From assembly GCA_045646365.1 (NCBI GenBank), contig JAZRKP010000044.1, positions 1 to 64,000 on the forward strand: a stretch of 64,000 nt of DNA, in the 5' to 3' direction. Shown here piece after piece: positions 60,653-64,000 of the stretch. The position numbers were made by a program, and so were the translations under genes. The stretch's first letter is position 1; each line of letters opens with the position of its first letter. The notes beneath the pieces were generated by a model, which had not been told where the DNA came from, made no database searches, and worked only from the letters and a program-made list of their open reading frames with translations. This DNA is from SIG454 sp045646365 (lineage in GTDB: Bacteria > Bacillota > Clostridia > Monoglobales > Monoglobaceae).

Positions 60653-62251
60653 TTATTCTACAAGCTCTATGCCGTCAGGTACTTCTGTTTTTGTAACAAG
60701 TCTGCCGTCTTTTTGCTCGGCAAAGATTTTTATGTTTCCATAGGGTGTAGGATATGAAATTTTTATCCATTCAAGATTCCCAAGATTAGGCGAAATTCTT
60801 ACTTTTTTACAACCCGGTTCAAGAATTTCAATACCGCCAATCTGTTCCATAAGAAACGGTGTAGGTCCGCTTGCCCAGCCATGACACAAGCTGTGTCTGA
60901 AGCCAATATAGCAATTCTTTCCGAAATCGCCGTGAATATCCTTTTTGCCGCTTGGAGTTATTTCATCAATACGCCCGGCATTCTCTATCCAGTCAATATC
61001 AAAGTCCTCCCAGAAGGTAGTGGCACCCATATCAAGCATTGCTCCCCAATACATGCGGATTATATCAAGTGCATCGGCATAATCCGAAAGCATCGCCTTT
61101 GCCTTTAACACATAATATCCCATAAAGCAGGACATCTCTTTTGCCGAGTTCCCTGAAAGCACTTCCTCTGCCGTATCAGATACCCGCTTTGCAAGAACTG
61201 TAAGTGCAGACATACGCTTGTTTACCGTCGTTTGCAGTTTATCTTCCCTTAATTTTTTCACACAAGCCTTACATTTTTGCAAAAGCTCATCGTTTCCAAA
61301 AACCTCAAAAAGCTTTGCAGCACATTCAAGGGCAAGAATGAAAATAGCCTTTCTTCCGGCATCTTCGCCAACTAAATCGTACTTCGTACTCCAGTCAACA
61401 AACCCCTCCATACCGGTGTCTGCCACATATTCGTCAATCCACACAATTGCTCTTTCCACAAGCTTTTCAAGATATTCCCTTTGCTCATTGAGGTAATCAA
61501 TATCACCCCATTGCATAAACAAATCATAATGTATAATTATCCACCACATACTGTATGTGGCAGTTTTGTTCATCCATTTATCAGGCGGAGTTCCATTCTT
61601 CACAAAGTCAAGGCTACGCCTTACGCACTCGTCATTTCCAAACACCGTTCTTATAGTGGAAACCTCGGGATGCATATCCCCAATCCACACAAGACGGTCA
61701 CGCTTTACTCCGTCCCACAAAAATTCGTGCATATTAAGCAAAACGGTATATGCACCAACTCTCCATATTTCATTCAGCCTTGAATCATTACATTCAAAGC
61801 TTCCCTTATATTCTAAATCCCTTATATCGGTTTCAGCCTTAACTGTGCTGAGAAGTATATCCCCATCAACAGCTTCAATCTTAACAAATCTGAAACCGGT
61901 CGTACCATAACGGTATGTACTCAAATATCCAACATCAATCACAGTATCGCGTACCGAATGATTGTTGGTTGCATTCTTGTGACCAATATGGCTTAATGCT
62001 TCCATAACACTTTCGCCAAAAACAAGTCGGCATTTTGCCGTGTCATCCCCCTTTGATGTCCGCCGAACAGTGAAAATAATTCCACCACTCAATTCCTTGC
62101 CAAAATCAAGGAGAATATATCCATTTTTCTTTATCAACACACCATCGACATCAGAAAAGCTTGCCTGAAGAGGCCTTTCTATAAATATATTTTCTGAGCC
62201 TTCTGTATTTTCTTCACATACAATTCGCTTTGGCATTATGTATTTTTCCAT
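60653..62251 (-). CDS. Alpha-L-rhamnosidase-like, six-hairpin (GH78-type) hydrolase
   Basis: A 532-residue protein without signal peptide, shorter than full GH78 enzymes. An N-terminal beta-sandwich (LDFGKELSGGIIFTV) leads to the (alpha/alpha)6 domain, with DGVKRDRLVWIGDMHPE (about residues 178-194), the family acid-residue block, and GATTFWEDFD (about 409-418) carrying another conserved glutamate. It ends with a beta-sandwich (VRISPNLGNLEWIKISYPTPYG). It should release rhamnose from rhamnogalacturonan or related oligosaccharides in the cytosol. ATG 62251 with GAGGT is preferred to the frame start at 62281. Confidence 0.87.
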   Translation of the reverse strand: MEKYIMPKRIVCEENTEGSENIFIERPLQASFSDVDGVLIKKNGYILLDFGKELSGGIIFTVRRTSKGDDTAKCRLVFGESVMEALSHIGHKNATNNHSVRDTVIDVGYLSTYRYGTTGFRFVKIEAVDGDILLSTVKAETDIRDLEYKGSFECNDSRLNEIWRVGAYTVLLNMHEFLWDGVKRDRLVWIGDMHPEVSTIRTVFGNDECVRRSLDFVKNGTPPDKWMNKTATYSMWWIIIHYDLFMQWGDIDYLNEQREYLEKLVERAIVWIDEYVADTGMEGFVDWSTKYDLVGEDAGRKAIFILALECAAKLFEVFGNDELLQKCKACVKKLREDKLQTTVNKRMSALTVLAKRVSDTAEEVLSGNSAKEMSCFMGYYVLKAKAMLSDYADALDIIRMYWGAMLDMGATTFWEDFDIDWIENAGRIDEITPSGKKDIHGDFGKNCYIGFRHSLCHGWASGPTPFLMEQIGGIEILEPGCKKVRISPNLGNLEWIKISYPTPYGNIKIFAEQKDGRLVTKTEVPDGIELVE

Positions 62252-62298
62252 TTTGTTTACCTCATAACTGTATTTAACCAATGCTTATATTCAAGCTT

Positions 62299-62320
62299 GG
62301 GGACGGATTTTCCCGTCCCC
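62299..62320. repeat. GC-rich hairpin GGGGACGG / CCGTCCCC
   Basis: A perfect 8-bp stem with 6-nt loop lies in the 105-bp gap after the 62357 gene. No T run follows on the minus strand, so termination is uncertain; it may be a dispersed palindromic repeat or an mRNA-stabilising hairpin. Confidence 0.55.
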
Positions 62321-62356
62321 GCTTTTCACTTTTTCTTTGTAAAATTTCTGTCAGAC

Positions 62357-64000
62357 CTACTGTAACGGTATAGCCGGTACCAAAGGTGTACATGAAGCAA
62401 AATCTCTCCACGCAAACACCTTTACATTGTCATAATCTGTTCCCGCAGGAACGCTGAAGGTTTCATCAACAACTGTCTGTTCAAATGCCTGAGTTGTTGC
62501 ATCAACAAGGTCAACATACACAAGTGCATCATTCTTGTATGCCGCAAACATTACAACCGCACCGTTTACTTTATCAAACGGATTTACAACTGCACCGGAT
62601 ACCTTGTATGAACCGTCTTCCTTAGTTGCCGCAAAATCCTGCATTATATAATCCTCTGCCTCATATTTTACAACAAAGTTATCAAAATAAACTGTTGTAT
62701 TCTTGGCAACACCCAATGACATACCAAACATATCATTATCATCAATCTTCTTGCCGGCGTTATAGATTGTGTCGGTGAAATTGGTTGTTCCCGCCAAACT
62801 TCCGTCAAGGTAATATGACACGTTCTGATTTTCAAAGCTGTAAGCAACCTTTATTTTATAGGTGCGGTTTGCCGCAAAATCAGCAAGCTTTTCACTTGTT
62901 CCAGCGTGGAAACCATTTGCTGATGACGCACCGGCATTGATTCTGAAATGTCTTGTTCCACTATTGGCAGTATTAAACAAAACAACAGTCGTTCCACTTT
63001 CAGGGATATTCATATCAAATTCATAGCTGAGTGTTCCAAGCTTTGTTGTACCTGCTGTAAATGTATTGTCTTTTCTTATTGATTTGTATATATCAGCAAA
63101 GGTCTTATCGGAGATAAGATTCATCACAAGGGTATTTTCCCACCATGTATTGGTGTCTTTTACCGAAACCTTTAATCTTCCATCTTCAATGGTAACGGTT
63201 GTATTATCAGGCTGCTTTATACTCATCCACGGATTGATTGCAGCACCATTAATTTTAGTGGATGTAAAAGTCTCGCCTAATGCTGCGAGTGAATTGTCGC
63301 CTGAACATTCAACAATGCAGGTGTTTACAAACTCTCCGTTTATAACTGTAATTGTTGCATATTTATTATTGTCTGATTCGCTTATTGCAACCTTTACAGT
63401 TGCTGAATCCTTATATTCGTCAGCAAGTGTAACCAAAACATCTTCTGCCTTAAGATTTTTATAAACATTATTGAAAACAGAAACGCTGTATTCGTTTACG
63501 CCCTCTGCGATACCCTCAACAGCCTTTTCGCCAACGGTAATTTCTGTTATCATTGACGGCACGGTTTCGGTATAACCAATATTTACATTATCAAGATAAA
63601 AACCTGTACAGTCGGTTGGCATTCTGAACTGCAGCTCAAAAATATTTTCTTTGTTGAAATCGGGGATTTCTGAGAATAATCTCTCGCTTTTCAGTTCGCC
63701 ATTTATAATATAGCTGAGTTTCTGACCGCCAAGATCAAATACAAGCCTTGCTGTATTCCACGACCCAGCATTAAAAGTAGCAATTTGAGTAAACTTATTA
63801 TCACTTTGCTTTGTTCCATCACTAAAAGCTCCCGGCATAATAGAAAAATAATGTCCTGTATTATTCTTGCCCTTTACTGCAATTGCACTCGTTTCGATAC
63901 TTGTGTCAAACTGATATGTCAAATATCCGGTTTCTAATGCTGAACTGCCAAGCTCTTCTGCACCCATGAGCACCTCAAGAGTGCCTGTGTGAGGAGTAAC
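62357..64000 (-). CDS. Secreted LamG-like module protein, partial (N-terminus beyond right edge)
   Basis: The last 547 codons of a gene entering from the right edge; the frame is open to 64000. Two LamG/concanavalin-like modules are seen: the first (SWNTARLVFDLGGQKLSYIING...RMPTDCTGFYLDNVNIGY) is paralogous to the N-terminal domain of the 56679-60464 protein, the second (about 63060-62660, LSYEFDMNIPES...YFDNFVVKYE) is more distant. Between them lies a cadherin-like/Ig insert. The C-terminus is the Ig-like module ending YDNVKVFAWRDFASCTPL. Probably a polysaccharide-binding or lyase-associated protein; the missing N-terminus may carry a catalytic domain. Confidence 0.78.
   Translation of the reverse strand, partial: VTPHTGTLEVLMGAEELGSSALETGYLTYQFDTSIETSAIAVKGKNNTGHYFSIMPGAFSDGTKQSDNKFTQIATFNAGSWNTARLVFDLGGQKLSYIINGELKSERLFSEIPDFNKENIFELQFRMPTDCTGFYLDNVNIGYTETVPSMITEITVGEKAVEGIAEGVNEYSVSVFNNVYKNLKAEDVLVTLADEYKDSATVKVAISESDNNKYATITVINGEFVNTCIVECSGDNSLAALGETFTSTKINGAAINPWMSIKQPDNTTVTIEDGRLKVSVKDTNTWWENTLVMNLISDKTFADIYKSIRKDNTFTAGTTKLGTLSYEFDMNIPESGTTVVLFNTANSGTRHFRINAGASSANGFHAGTSEKLADFAANRTYKIKVAYSFENQNVSYYLDGSLAGTTNFTDTIYNAGKKIDDNDMFGMSLGVAKNTTVYFDNFVVKYEAEDYIMQDFAATKEDGSYKVSGAVVNPFDKVNGAVVMFAAYKNDALVYVDLVDATTQAFEQTVVDETFSVPAGTDYDNVKVFAWRDFASCTPLVPAIPLQ

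Noticed and set aside
62299..62320. Terminator after the 62357 gene
   Set aside because: The stem is perfect but no T run follows on the minus strand, so it is listed only as a hairpin.

Overview
The window looks like the chromosome of a low-GC, spore-forming, anaerobic Clostridia (Firmicutes) bacterium. The evidence is the ScpA/ScpB pair, a YtfJ/GerW sporulation protein, a sodium-pumping decarboxylase operon, electron-bifurcating NfnAB, S-layer-homology (SLH) surface proteins, good sigma-A promoters with 17-bp spacers, strong GGAGG ribosome sites and frequent TTG starts. The right half is rich in pectin/rhamnogalacturonan functions with SLH anchors, which would suit a pectin-degrading gut Clostridium of the Monoglobus kind. 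That genus suggestion is an inference from gene content only.

Layout. 1-9.2 kb (minus strand): NfnAB, cut by the left edge, preceded by a transcription unit running rluB - mmdA - mmdD - biotin carrier - mmdB - OadA-like carboxyltransferase - BaiN/HI0933 flavoprotein and ending at a terminator at 1951. 9.2-14.9 kb (minus): lysA - M50 protease - scpA - scpB - DUF2953 - ytfJ - dacB-type carboxypeptidase, from a promoter at 14.9 kb. 15.2-20.5 kb: a 1746-residue SLH surface protein with its own promoter and terminator. 20.6-25.0 kb (minus): DUF2156 protein - GNAT - malQ - Orn/Lys/Arg decarboxylase. 25.1-27.6 kb (plus): Na/phosphate symporter with PhoU tail and a PhoB-type regulator behind a Pho-box-like array. 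27.7-29.8 kb (minus): metal P-type ATPase with a separate HMA chaperone. 29.8-32.1 kb (minus): three proteins without signal peptides, one with a SpoIID-like domain, two with peptidoglycan-binding domains.

32.1-38.2 kb: a tRNA-Arg(CCU) locus in which the first tRNA copy is split by a 70-bp palindromic insert, followed by a small integrative, plasmid-like island: tyrosine integrase without a normal start codon, HigBA-type toxin-antitoxin, an orphan ORF, an ArpU-like protein and a RepA_N-type initiator gene that contains five iterons at exact 23-bp spacing. TGCTAA repeats occur at both ends of the island and are probably integrase arm sites. At the island's right edge an oligogalacturonide-lyase-like gene is cut off.

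38.2-46.1 kb: an operon for rhamnose-containing polysaccharide use (Zn-type dehydrogenase, GH2, Gfo/Idh/MocA, quinone reductase-like, SGNH esterase, frameshifted rhaM, truncated lyase), divergent from an AraC regulator. 46.3-60.5 kb: one long operon of six secreted proteins (LamG/Ig/SLH, SLH, unknown, paired copper-amine-oxidase-N-type proteins and a pectate-lyase beta-helix protein). 60.6-64 kb: an alpha-L-rhamnosidase and another secreted LamG-type protein cut by the right edge. The secreted proteins share modules and together look like a cell-surface kit for binding and cutting pectic side chains; no sugar transporter for it lies in the window.
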